In this document: in pieces, positions 1 to 7,145 of the stretch
Position numbering within the stretch: the first letter of the stretch is position 1
How the letters are laid out: every line of letters begins with the position of its first letter
IMG/VR virus record: IMGVR_UViG_3300048838_000329
Location: 1-22,913 of that record
Source: a virus
DNA: 22,913 bases
Direction: 5' to 3' (one strand)
The notes under the pieces: generated by a model
Databases searched by the model: none
The model's input: the letters and a program-made list of their open reading frames with translations, nothing else
Told to the model about the DNA's origin: nothing
Translations under genes and position numbers: made by a program

Positions 1-1710
1 AGTTTCCCCATTGCCCGGAGACCGAAAATCAAACACACCCTGGGCAGCGCCTTCCGGATTGAATTTTGTCGCGTTGATCTGTTCTACCCTCATCTGCCCG
101 GCTATTACGGCCGCTGCGGCCGCGGCTATACCCAGCCCGGGCCCAACTACAGGAATTCCGGCCAGCGAAGTAAAAGCCGCCTGAGCGCCCGCGTACGTAT
201 CTATTAAAGCCTGGGCTACAGCCGCGCCTTTGCCTATATTGAATTGCTCTTCGGTTTTAGCTCCCATAAGCGACGATATGTTTCCAAATATATTTGATAG
301 CGAAGCCAGTCGGGTAGTAGCTTCCTGCTGCTGAATCCTCTGCATTTCTTCTGATGTCATGGTAGCCATTTCTATCTGCTTTTCATTAGCTTCCTGCAGA
401 CGGGCTATTTTTTTATCGGTAATTGCCTGGTCCATTTCATCCTGTGAAGTATAAAGATTGTTGTATTTCTCTATCTGTTCTGCCGTAAAATTGTCAGTCG
501 CTATTCCTATCGCTTCCATGTTTGCCTTGAGGTCCGCCTCCAGAACCGGTCCAAGCGGCTCGTTAGGCGCCGCCTGAGGTGAGGCGCTTTTGCTTTTCTG
601 TTTCCCCCTCAGTCCCTCAATAGCTTTTTCATATATCCCGACCGCTTCGCTGGCCTTGACCCACTTTTCACCGACCTGAACAAGGGCGTCTCCCTGTTTT
701 TTGTACATATCTATTTGGGTCTGGAACTTTGTAATAATGCCCTCATTTGACGAAGTGAAATCTTTTTCTTTACTGTAGTTTTCGACATACTTCGTGCCAA
801 GATCAAGAAGTGCATTGCTTAATAATGCCACAGCGGCCGCCACAGCCAAAACAGGATGAGCCGCCATCGCTAGCTGGAACATCTTCGCCATGGCCGCGGC
901 TTCTTTCAGCTTCGGCGCCAGAAAAGCCGCTGCGCCGACAAGGCCCGTAAGCGCCAGCGTATACTTCGCGGCGATCGCAATACCTCCGCCCGTTTTATCA
1001 TTCCATGCGATAATTGCATTGACCGCGGCAGTAGCTGCTTTCGCGTATTTGTATGTGGCTTCCACGAACGGTCCGCCTATCGATTCTCCCAGATCTGATA
1101 TCGCGTTTTTGAGCTGTGCCATAGGCTTTATATTGTCTTCCGCTCCGCCAGCTACCATTTTTTGAATTTCATTGAGCGCGTCCATTCCCTTAACTCCTTC
1201 CTTCAGCTCAATGCCCATCTGTTTTAGCCTTGCGGTATTTCCAACGTACGCCATTTGTAACATGAGCGTCGCCTGCTCGAGGGATTTGTCTGTTCTTGCC
1301 GCGAGGTCTGCGGCTGTTTGGGTGTGATTTAATGCCACGTTGTAATCTTTTGTCAACATTAGCAGGTCCGTCATAGTGTCTTTCAGCTCTTCATCGCCAT
1401 AATTTGACATGGCCTGTATACCGGATGCCGCTTTTTTCAGGTTAACCGCCAGCTCCTTACTGCTGTATCCCAGCTTTTTAAGCTGCGTGTCAAGTCGTCT
1501 GTCTACCTCCTCCGCGTTTATTGCCTCTTTTATCGAAAACCCTATTCCGGCAGAAACCGCGGCAAAGGCTATTGCGGCAGACTTGCCTATTGTATCAATG
1601 GCTTTTTTGTTTTTTTCTATGTTTTTATTGAACTTGTCGAATTCGGATATAGCCTTATCTGCTTTTGCCTTTATCGCTATCTCCAGATCCGCGTTCCGTG
1701 TGCCGCCCAT
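1..1710 (-). CDS. Tail tape measure protein, partial (C-terminal end beyond window)
   Basis: The frame is open from ATG at 1710 to the window edge, 570 codons, with the C-terminus missing. Tape measure proteins set tail length and sit inside the tail tube. The translation is rich in Ala and Lys and largely helical. Near residues 45-60 and 240-310 there are hydrophobic Ala/Gly stretches that could be membrane-active segments. Residues about 430-490 look like coiled coil (Glu/Gln/Lys-rich). The last 70 residues contain GIPVVGPGLGIAAAAAAVIA, a pattern typical of the end of many tape measure proteins, so the missing part may be modest. It starts one base after the stop of the chaperone extension, with GAGG upstream. 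Isoleucine is mostly encoded by ATA. Position after the tail chaperone agrees with the usual tail gene order. Confidence 0.88.
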   Translation of the reverse strand, partial: MGGTRNADLEIAIKAKADKAISEFDKFNKNIEKNKKAIDTIGKSAAIAFAAVSAGIGFSIKEAINAEEVDRRLDTQLKKLGYSSKELAVNLKKAASGIQAMSNYGDEELKDTMTDLLMLTKDYNVALNHTQTAADLAARTDKSLEQATLMLQMAYVGNTARLKQMGIELKEGVKGMDALNEIQKMVAGGAEDNIKPMAQLKNAISDLGESIGGPFVEATYKYAKAATAAVNAIIAWNDKTGGGIAIAAKYTLALTGLVGAAAFLAPKLKEAAAMAKMFQLAMAAHPVLAVAAAVALLSNALLDLGTKYVENYSKEKDFTSSNEGIITKFQTQIDMYKKQGDALVQVGEKWVKASEAVGIYEKAIEGLRGKQKSKSASPQAAPNEPLGPVLEADLKANMEAIGIATDNFTAEQIEKYNNLYTSQDEMDQAITDKKIARLQEANEKQIEMATMTSEEMQRIQQQEATTRLASLSNIFGNISSLMGAKTEEQFNIGKGAAVAQALIDTYAGAQAAFTSLAGIPVVGPGLGIAAAAAAVIAGQMRVEQINATKFNPEGAAQGVFDFRSPGNGET

Positions 1711-2073
1711 TTATTGTATTACCTCGCTTTCGCCTTCAGAAGTTTTGCCTTCTTTGATATCTTTTAAAAACTGAACTGTCCGCAGGAATCCTTTTATATC
1801 CGTTTCGTGTTCTTCCTTTTCTCTGTATTTCTTCCGGATTTCCCAGCGTGCCCGGAGCTGTCCTGCAGGCAGCGCGTCGAGGGACTGCTCCTGCTTGTAT
1901 GAAAGGTAATTGTTAATTATGGCGTCCATCTCGTCCTGCCTGAGCTGCAGCAGCTTCCGGTTTATCTCGCTCCTGGCTAGGGTGCTGATGTACCCGTCTT
2001 TCCAACCGAAGGCTTTGTTAAGTTTGTAAAAAGCGACTTCACAAAACTCCCAAAACTCCATTTTTTCGGAGCT
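1711..2073 (-). CDS. Tail assembly chaperone, -1 frame extension (gpGT-like)
   Basis: This is the second half of a frameshifted tail chaperone. The frame opens at a TAA (2082-2080) that touches the run of nine A and stays open for 120 codons to the stop at 1711. Its only early ATG (2061) has no ribosome site in front, so independent initiation is unlikely. Slipping back one base on the A run joins residue 127 of the upstream protein to SSEKMEFWEFCEVAFYKLNK, giving a fusion of about 247 residues. In lambda, gpG and the frameshift product gpGT recruit tail tube subunits to the tape measure. The sequence is helical and charged, and lies directly before the tape measure gene as expected. The fusion itself is inferred from sequence. 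Confidence 0.8.
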   Translation of the reverse strand, partial: SSEKMEFWEFCEVAFYKLNKAFGWKDGYISTLARSEINRKLLQLRQDEMDAIINNYLSYKQEQSLDALPAGQLRARWEIRKKYREKEEHETDIKGFLRTVQFLKDIKEGKTSEGESEVIQ

Positions 2074-2453
2074 TTTTTTTTATTGAAATTTTCCTCTTCT
2101 ACTTCCTTGTCCGTCTTCTTTGTGGTTATCGCCGGCGTTATCAAAGACCATGCCGTAGTGACTATCGTGAATTTGTCGTCAATGGTTACAGCCGACTTTT
2201 GAAAATCATCGAGAGTGGGAAATTCCTTCTTTAACGCATCATCCCCAAGCAGGTATATTATCTCACTCAGAATTATTTCATTTTGAGGCGCGAGTAGTTT
2301 TTCAGTAAGTTTGTCGCCGTATTTGTCTATCATTTGCTTTTCTGCCCAAATACCATATTTGCCTATCTTGTAAACAGCGGCTTCTCTGATCCATTCGCCT
2401 TTTCCGTCATCTATGTATCTAAAATACTTCAGGGTTTCAAACTCTTTTATCAT
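1977..2453 (-). CDS. Tail assembly chaperone, zero-frame product (gpG-like)
   Basis: A 158-residue protein starting MIKEFETLKY at an ATG preceded by GGAGAG. An in-frame GTG at 2495 would add 14 residues but lacks a good ribosome site. The body (residues 1-125) is helical and acidic. The end after the A run is short, Lys/Ser/Thr-rich and looks disordered, as in lambda gpG. It overlaps the -1 frame extension by about 97 bases. In tailed phages this short form is made in excess over the frameshifted form and both assist tail assembly before leaving the virion. The assignment rests on position between tail tube and tape measure and on the slippery overlap rather than on sequence similarity. Confidence 0.78.
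   Translation of the reverse strand: MIKEFETLKYFRYIDDGKGEWIREAAVYKIGKYGIWAEKQMIDKYGDKLTEKLLAPQNEIILSEIIYLLGDDALKKEFPTLDDFQKSAVTIDDKFTIVTTAWSLITPAITTKKTDKEVEEENFNKKKAPKKWSFGSFVKSLFTNLTKPSVGKTGTSAP
2073..2097 (-). promoter_or_regulatory. Programmed -1 ribosomal frameshift site
   Basis: On the minus strand the zero-frame codons read AAT AAA AAA AAA GCT, so A AAA AAA (2073-2081) is a canonical slippery heptamer. An internal ribosome-site-like AGAGGAA (2091-2097) lies 9 bases upstream of the run, a known stimulator of bacterial -1 shifting as in dnaX. Just after the run, AGCTCC and GGAGTT (2073-2056) could form a 6-bp stem including one G-U pair. Transcriptional slippage on nine A could add to the effect. 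Confidence 0.8.
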
Positions 2454-2477
2454 TATCGGCTCTCCTGTTATGATTGC

Positions 2478-2521
2478 ATCCTGCCGCCCGCGCACGCGCG
2501 CCTGTGGGACTTATGCAGGAT
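2478..2521 (-). other. GC-rich inverted repeat before the tail chaperone gene
   Basis: Arms ATCCTGC and GCAGGAT (2478-2484 and 2515-2521) flank a GC-rich core containing GCGCACGCGCGC. It lies in the 86-base gap between the secreted protein gene and the chaperone start. No T run follows on the minus strand, so it is not a standard terminator. It may affect mRNA stability or translation of the chaperone. Function unknown. Confidence 0.35.
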
Positions 2522-2539
2522 TCTTAATAAATCTGGTAC

Positions 2540-3001
2540 TTAATACCCTATGACAGCAGCGGTGTAGGTTACGCCGCCGCCATCAACTCCATTGAGGCTT
2601 CCATCCATCATCACCCCCGCCGTAAAAGTCACTCCGCTAATTATCCCCCTGTTGGACCCATTGCTGGCAATGGTCCAGTCTCCCAGCGCCGTATACCAGT
2701 TTGACTGGGCGGCGCCCTTTACTGTCAGGGTTACTTTCCACGCGCAGGCAGTGTACGTGTTACCGATATCCGCAAGTCCTATGGTATAGACCGTCGTGTC
2801 AATGGTTCCTCCGGTGTTTGTCATTGAAGTGTAGGTCTGCTGCACTCCAATAACCGTGAAAGCGCCGGTCTTGACCATAATCTTCGGAGTTGCTCCGTTT
2901 ACTGATTTTACATGCGTCATTCTCTCGCCGGCAGCCATGACCAGCGAAACAATGAGCATTGTTGATATTACGGTAAAGATCGTGAGTAAAGATTTTTTCA
3001 T
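2540..3001 (-). CDS. Secreted protein of unknown function inside the tail module
   Basis: A 153-residue protein with a clear signal peptide: MKK, then a hydrophobic core (residues 4-22) ending in SLVMAAG, a likely signal peptidase I site near residue 23. The mature part is rich in Thr, Gly, Val and Ser with alternating beta-strand patterns, few charged residues and one Cys (about residue 86). It would be a small beta-sheet protein outside the cytoplasmic membrane. AAAGGAGACAG precedes the ATG. It lies between tail tube and tail chaperone, where virion genes are expected, yet virion proteins are not normally exported. I do not recognise a family. It could be a moron acting in the envelope, or a tail protein whose hydrophobic start is not a true signal. 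Confidence 0.72.
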   Translation of the reverse strand: MKKSLLTIFTVISTMLIVSLVMAAGERMTHVKSVNGATPKIMVKTGAFTVIGVQQTYTSMTNTGGTIDTTVYTIGLADIGNTYTACAWKVTLTVKGAAQSNWYTALGDWTIASNGSNRGIISGVTFTAGVMMDGSLNGVDGGGVTYTAAVIGY

Positions 3002-3025
3002 GCTTCTGTCTCCTTTAAGGCTCTA

Positions 3026-3889
3026 TTAGCCTTTAGTTTTGTGCCAGTTTCCGACGAGGTTGCTGTTCGCCGAGTCTTTTGTTACGTTCAGTGTCAACTC
3101 CTGGGAATGGTACTCCTTGATAGCTGCGTTGTGGGCCCCGCGTGAAACTTTGACCCTGTACAACTCGATATAATCAAGATGCCCTTCCGGCGACGGCTGA
3201 AACATCAGATAAGCCTTGTAATACTTGTCAAGCTTGGTGTCCGCGATGGGCGTGTTTATGTACCCTGCGTTCACCTTTCTGATCACGATTATGGCCGTGT
3301 CGCCTGGAGTGAAAGCAGTCGCGCTCGCTCCGCCTGTTACGGTAATGCCCAGCTCGGTAATCGCAACGGTGCCCCCGATTGAAATCGTATAAGGCGTTGC
3401 ATTAACAAGCCCTGACTCGTCATCTGATTCAACGAGATCGTCAAAATCAGAATACCCGTAAAAATTCAGGGTTGCCGCTGCTGCTGCCTTCGCGATGTAT
3501 ATCCCTTCTTTTAAAACCGCCGGCGAAGCTGTTTTTGTTATGGCCGCCAGTATACCCGTAGCCGCCACAACAGACGTTCCTGTCACGTTCACAGCATCCG
3601 CAATGTTGCCCGTTGTTTCCGCTGTGCCTGATGTCTGTGTTCCATGGTAAACAAGCCCCATGAAATTATCAGGGAATTCCCTGACAGGCACCGTTACCGT
3701 ATCGTTGCAGTCCACAATCGCTACGGAATACGGAAAGTTGCTGTCTCCGCCTTTCATTTTTGCCACACTCTCGCCCAGGTCAATATTTGCGGAATCCACG
3801 ACTTTCAGGATCGCCGCGGTTTCCTTGGTGTCTATATCGACAAGCGCGAGATTGTGTACTCCTACTATCCCTACTTTTTCTTTCGGCAT
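3026..3889 (-). CDS. Major tail tube protein (probable)
   Basis: A 287-residue beta-rich protein with the size, position and composition of a major tail tube subunit. Residues 1-85 and 230-287 look like a tube core with alternating hydrophobic strands. The middle (about 90-225) is Ala/Thr/Gly/Val-rich and may be an inserted surface domain, since TGTSVVAATG and TISIGGTVAITELGITVTGG look like Ig-like or repeat strands. The C-terminal motif KEYHSQELTLNVTKDSANSN resembles a strand-rich closing segment. GGGAG precedes the ATG. It follows the small tail protein and comes before the secreted protein and chaperone. No sheath gene is present, which supports a non-contractile tail. Assignment is mainly from gene order. 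Confidence 0.68.
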   Translation of the reverse strand: MPKEKVGIVGVHNLALVDIDTKETAAILKVVDSANIDLGESVAKMKGGDSNFPYSVAIVDCNDTVTVPVREFPDNFMGLVYHGTQTSGTAETTGNIADAVNVTGTSVVAATGILAAITKTASPAVLKEGIYIAKAAAAATLNFYGYSDFDDLVESDDESGLVNATPYTISIGGTVAITELGITVTGGASATAFTPGDTAIIVIRKVNAGYINTPIADTKLDKYYKAYLMFQPSPEGHLDYIELYRVKVSRGAHNAAIKEYHSQELTLNVTKDSANSNLVGNWHKTKG

Positions 3890-3913
3890 GTTTTAACTCC
3901 CTTCTTTCCGAGA

Positions 3914-4117
3914 TTAAATTACTTTTTCTGCCTTGAGCGAACCGATAAACACAGTCGGAACCTGTGCTGTTTCGCCCATCTTGAGTACCTGTCTCGTAAC
4001 TGTAGGCGGCGAGTGCAAGACAAAGTCCCTGAGCGGCACAATCTCTGTCATTGTTCCTGTCATTGTGTCGCCGCTGCCTTTGTCAACGAACTTGTCGCCC
4101 TTCTGTTTCTCTGCCAT
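3914..4117 (-). CDS. Small hypothetical protein of tail connector region
   Basis: A 67-residue protein starting MAEKQKGDKF with GGGAG upstream. The first 20 residues are charged and Gly/Thr-rich, probably flexible. The rest, with SPPTVTRQVLKMGETAQVPT, could form a few beta strands. It lies between a tail completion gene and the tail tube gene with short gaps, and shares their ribosome-site style, so it is probably real and structural or assembly related. No family recognised. Confidence 0.6.
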   Translation of the reverse strand: MAEKQKGDKFVDKGSGDTMTGTMTEIVPLRDFVLHSPPTVTRQVLKMGETAQVPTVFIGSLKAEKVI

Positions 4118-4137
4118 AACACACTCCCTTTCTCAGG

Positions 4138-4680
4138 TTAAATTGTGAGCTTTAGCCCTATGCCCCACGTCAACCTGTCTTTTGTGGTATCCCAATAATC
4201 CGGACCCGACAGATACGGCAGGGTTTCTATCGCGTTCAGACTCACCCTGTTCGTACCTATTCCGGACATTGTTTCAAACATCTCTTTCAAAGCTCTTCTA
4301 TACCTGAGCATTCTTATCTCACCCGTGTAATCCCGGGGATCAATCAGACTGATAAGGATCAAGACTGAAGCCGTATCGCGCCCCATTGTGTTAATAGGCG
4401 CCGCTCCGTCGCCTGTAAACTTTATGATCATGTACGGGTCGTATGCTTTCATCTTGCTGGCGTTAAGTCCGAGCAGGTCAATAGCCTTGTCTGCCGTATC
4501 GCCGGCCGCGCCGCCTATTATTCCCCCTCCCAGGGCCTTGAAGTTCGTCAGTACTATATTCGCCGAGTTTTTAGCCTTATCCGTAACGATAGCGGCCAGT
4601 TTGGTGTTAAAATCCGCTACAATCTTTGTCCGAATGTCTATCATCAGCTGTTCAACGTCATACTTTGCTGTTATGCTCAT
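4138..4680 (-). CDS. Tail terminator/completion-like protein
   Basis: A 180-residue protein. I choose the start MSITAKYDVE because its ATG overlaps the previous stop as ATGA; an ATG four codons earlier is less well placed. The N-terminal half is helical with an Ala/Gly-rich middle (GGGIIGGAAGDTADKAIDLL). The C-terminal half has strand patterns and basic residues (GEIRMLRYRRALKEMFETM). Position after the gpG-like protein and before the tube matches where tail terminator or head-tail joining proteins lie in siphoviruses. The role is inferred from order and size only. Confidence 0.55.
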   Translation of the reverse strand: MSITAKYDVEQLMIDIRTKIVADFNTKLAAIVTDKAKNSANIVLTNFKALGGGIIGGAAGDTADKAIDLLGLNASKMKAYDPYMIIKFTGDGAAPINTMGRDTASVLILISLIDPRDYTGEIRMLRYRRALKEMFETMSGIGTNRVSLNAIETLPYLSGPDYWDTTKDRLTWGIGLKLTI

Positions 4681-5177
4681 CTGGGTGTCCACGCTCCATT
4701 TATGCCATTCACGCTGTTATACATCTGTACCGCAGTCTGAAAAAATACATCAGCGAGCCTGTCCATCTGTTCAAAAGCCTTTAAGACCGGCTGCCTCTGT
4801 GGTAAATTTGCCGTACCTTTCTGATGATATATCGCGTATTCAAGAGCCGTTCCCATAATCAGGTAATCATCCCCGAGTTCGACCACTGCAAAAGCGCTGT
4901 TCTGTGTTGTCAAGCTTTTCCATAGCAGGCCGTCAAATTTCAATATCGGGTAATGGAATCCCACAGCCGCGTCTTTATAGTCCTTGTAAGCCTCGTCTAT
5001 GTCCTTGTATTGCCCTGGACCAGAGAGGCCGAAGATATACGTATCATTCCATTTGTGCCAGTATGTAAGGACGCTGGACAGGGGCACCCGGGCGGACCCG
5101 AATACTCCGATGAAATCATTCATCATTTTGCGGATTTCGTTGTAATTGACTACCTCAGCGTCCAGTTCCATGCCCAT
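4677..5177 (-). CDS. Phage virion morphogenesis/tail completion protein (Mu gpG-like)
   Basis: A 166-residue protein. The stretch ALEYAIYHQKGTANLPQRQP (about residues 111-130) matches the conserved YA.YHQ.G....RP core of the phage virion morphogenesis family (Mu gpG, P2 gpS type), which completes tails or joins head and tail. Upstream, HYPILKFDGLLWKSLTTQNS carries the usual G..W..L element. The start overlaps the previous stop as TGATG. It is coupled to the next gene by an ATGA overlap. The lysine in YHQKG and the spacing fit the family. This is one of the better-supported connector assignments. Confidence 0.75.
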   Translation of the reverse strand: MGMELDAEVVNYNEIRKMMNDFIGVFGSARVPLSSVLTYWHKWNDTYIFGLSGPGQYKDIDEAYKDYKDAAVGFHYPILKFDGLLWKSLTTQNSAFAVVELGDDYLIMGTALEYAIYHQKGTANLPQRQPVLKAFEQMDRLADVFFQTAVQMYNSVNGINGAWTPR

Positions 5178-5647
5178 CAGTATTTGTCCTCTTCTAAATT
5201 TGTTCCAAAGTCCGTCGCGTCCGAGTGTGTAACACCGTCATCCGCGGAACTTGAAACTTTCTGATTTGCGACCTTTAAAGACGCGCTGTCAGCCGCCGTT
5301 TCAAAAATCAGCGTTGACTCTCCCCTCACCAGTCTGCGGAGCTGTCTTAACCCTTCCGATAGGCGGGCCGGCACACGCTCTTTCGTTATCTCGTCCGTGA
5401 CATACCTGGCGTCGAAGCCGTATATCTGTTCTATCCTTCCGCTCCCAATCTGTATAGCTATGTCTTTAATTCTGTTGAGGGCTTTCGTTCCGGTAATAGG
5501 CGTTACATATTTTCCGGACAGTTCGCTGTCTATAAGGTCGTCTACACGCGTCAAAATGGCCGTTACCTGTGTGGATGTAAGTTCAGTATTTGCGGTAAAA
5601 TCCTTTTGAAGTTCAGCCTCTATATCCGTTTCAACGCAATACGACAT
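5177..5647 (-). CDS. Head-tail adaptor, gp36-like (DUF1320 type)
   Basis: A 156-residue protein beginning MSYCVETDIEAELQKDF. This start, with a later RVDDLIDSELSGKYVTPITG, fits the gp36-like/DUF1320 adaptor family (MSY..e.DI, Thr/Asp-rich loop, then D..ID..L..rY..P). Such proteins form a helical ring on the portal side of the connector. The first 95 residues are the helical domain. The tail from about 115 is Ser/Asp/Thr-rich and likely flexible. The gene follows the strong intergenic hairpin at 5668-5713 and has GGAG ahead of its ATG. It is coupled to the gpG-like gene by TGATG. Confidence 0.7.
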   Translation of the reverse strand: MSYCVETDIEAELQKDFTANTELTSTQVTAILTRVDDLIDSELSGKYVTPITGTKALNRIKDIAIQIGSGRIEQIYGFDARYVTDEITKERVPARLSEGLRQLRRLVRGESTLIFETAADSASLKVANQKVSSSADDGVTHSDATDFGTNLEEDKY

Positions 5648-5667
5648 TTTTCACTCCGTTTTTGATA

Positions 5668-5713
5668 GGCACCGGGACGGCAGGACACAAGCAAAGCCCT
5701 GCCGCCCGGTACC
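5668..5713 (-). other. Strong intergenic RNA hairpin between capsid and connector genes
   Basis: On the minus strand GGTACCGGG+CGGCAGG pairs with CCTGCCG+CCCGGTGCC: 16 base pairs with one G-U and one bulged U, and a 13-base loop. It fills most of the 72-base gap between the 137-residue protein gene and the gp36-like gene. No T run follows in either direction, so a standard rho-independent terminator is unlikely. RNA processing, mRNA stabilisation or attenuation are possible roles. Confidence 0.75.
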
Positions 5714-5719
5714 GTATTT

Positions 5720-6133
5720 TCAGACTACTTCTATTTCCTTCAACGCCCCGGCTTCCGGAACGTGTTTTGACTTGATCCTCTCGATGATCCAGGCATCTTC
5801 CTTCTCGTCAAGGATAGTTCCCACGGGAAGCACCGTCTTTTTCAACACGGTAGTTTCTTCCGTAACCTCGTACATCGACTCGCTTATCTTCTTGAGATTT
5901 TCGGGATTCGACTGAGCAATAAGGTAATACTCAGCCGACCTGACATCGAGCCTTTTGCCGGCTTTTATGGTGACGGGCTTCTTGATATTAAACGCGATGT
6001 TTAATGCAAGCGCCTTCTTCACCATCCCCCGCGGCTTGGGTGCCTGAGTAGGATTAGGATCCGGCGGTGCCTCGCCAGGTCCTTTCTCTTTCTCGGGCTT
6101 TGCAGGTCCTTTCTCTTTCTCGGGCTTTGACAT
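5720..6133 (-). CDS. Hypothetical structural protein with repeated basic N-terminus
   Basis: A 137-residue protein. The N-terminus is low complexity: KPEKEKGP occurs twice (residues 3-10 and 12-19), followed by a Pro-rich stretch up to about residue 35. The folded part starts at about residue 37 with VKKALALNIAFNIKKPVTIK and ends ALKEIEVV. It looks like a small beta-rich domain. GGAGG lies before the ATG. It sits between the major capsid gene and the head-tail adaptor, so it may be a capsid accessory or a connector protein. The disordered N-terminus could bind nucleic acid or another head protein. Family not recognised. Confidence 0.6.
   Translation of the reverse strand: MSKPEKEKGPAKPEKEKGPGEAPPDPNPTQAPKPRGMVKKALALNIAFNIKKPVTIKAGKRLDVRSAEYYLIAQSNPENLKKISESMYEVTEETTVLKKTVLPVGTILDEKEDAWIIERIKSKHVPEAGALKEIEVV
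6076..6128 (-). repeat. Two tandem 26-bp identical copies (period 27)
   Basis: Copies at 6076-6101 and 6103-6128 are identical and separated by one base. They encode the doubled KPEKEKGP at the N-terminus of the 137-residue protein. A recent slippage duplication is the simplest explanation, keeping the reading frame. Confidence 0.9.
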
Positions 6134-6148
6134 TGTGTCCTCCTTTTC

Positions 6149-7132
6149 TTAGACCGCTGTCGTGCAGTCTGTGAAGAGATATCCGCAGTCGTACGAAAGT
6201 ACGACGTCGTCATACTGCCACCTGTCGGTCACGTCTTCCTCTGTGTCCAGGTATTTCTCCTGTTTCGTGATCAACACCTGTATGGCCTGCGAGGTTTCCG
6301 CGGACGCCGTAGAGCCGTCCTTCGTAAACGACGCGGTCATTGAAGACTGGTGAGCCTTCGGGTCCCTGTTCGGGTTGATGTACGCGTAAATGAAGCAGTC
6401 GCTCCATGCGCGTCCCATTACCGCCGTGGCCCCTTTGTTCGCTGAATTGTAGTTGGACTGCCCGATTAAAATCTCGCAGTCCTTGGGCGCGTAATGCGGG
6501 AACAGTATCGGTTTCATGGTTTCCACCGTCATCACGCTCTCGCCTACGTTCAGCCTGCCTGCCAGCAGCTGGGGATGCTGTATCAGGTACGCCCACACAT
6601 CGCCCGCGATTATCGCGGTGTTCGGGTACTTGCCGCACGATGTCCTCACTGCTTCCTGCGCGACTATGAAGTCCTCCCTGGGCGTGGAAGTCGCAAAAAC
6701 GTCCCACTCCATGTTTGAGGTCTTGTTGCTGGCTCCATAGCTGGCCGCCAGTGTCATAGCCGTAACCGCCGCGCTTTCGCGGATTATCATCAGCTGCTCC
6801 ATGAGCATTTCTGTGAAATTCGCCCTTGCGTTGGCGGCTCCGAACTGATCCGAAATGTCGTCGTCTATGAAAGCCGAGAGTTCATGCCATTCGAGCTTCC
6901 AGACTTCCGACTTTGACACTGTAACTGAAACGTAGTTCGTGTTGCCGTTTCTGCGCACGTCTGACACCACGCGCATGTGGTCCTTGCCGAAGGAGATTAT
7001 GTCGCCGGTATTCTTGTCTACCTTGATTCCCTTGAATATCCTCGACGCGATAAAATCCTTCTGGTCGTTCTGAAAGCCGAGAGCCAGGCCGACCAGTACC
7101 GGGTTATTCCTTGCTGAGATCGCTGATTTCAT
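6149..7132 (-). CDS. Major capsid protein (HK97-fold, probable)
   Basis: A 327-residue protein starting MKSAISARNNPVLVGLALGF with AGGGAGGAT upstream. Size, position after the scaffold and decoration genes, and the pattern of an early extended arm, a spine-helix-like segment near residues 95-125 (ARANFTEMLMEQLMIIRESA), and a later PNTAIIAGDVWAYLIQHPQL (A-domain-like) agree with HK97-fold capsid proteins. The protein would form the icosahedral shell. The N-terminus is not long enough for a fused scaffold domain, consistent with a separate scaffold. The C-terminal part has several Cys and Tyr (YDCGYLFTDCTTAV). No clear fold evidence can be given without a structural search. Confidence 0.8.
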   Translation of the reverse strand: MKSAISARNNPVLVGLALGFQNDQKDFIASRIFKGIKVDKNTGDIISFGKDHMRVVSDVRRNGNTNYVSVTVSKSEVWKLEWHELSAFIDDDISDQFGAANARANFTEMLMEQLMIIRESAAVTAMTLAASYGASNKTSNMEWDVFATSTPREDFIVAQEAVRTSCGKYPNTAIIAGDVWAYLIQHPQLLAGRLNVGESVMTVETMKPILFPHYAPKDCEILIGQSNYNSANKGATAVMGRAWSDCFIYAYINPNRDPKAHQSSMTASFTKDGSTASAETSQAIQVLITKQEKYLDTEEDVTDRWQYDDVVLSYDCGYLFTDCTTAV

Positions 7133-7145
7133 TTTTTATCCTCCC

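Noticed and set aside
137-150. CRISPR arrays, tRNA genes or insertion sequences
   Set aside because: No regularly spaced repeats, no tRNA-like cloverleaf sequences and no transposase or terminal repeats were seen anywhere in the window.
890-1774. Long plus-strand reading frames over the tape measure gene and elsewhere
   Set aside because: They are opposite-strand shadows of well-supported minus-strand genes, lack ribosome sites, and encode low-complexity Ala/Ser/Phe-rich sequences.
2454-2495. Upstream GTG start for the tail chaperone (14 extra residues)
   Set aside because: No good ribosome site in front and it lies inside the GC-rich structure; ATG at 2453 with GGAGAG is better.
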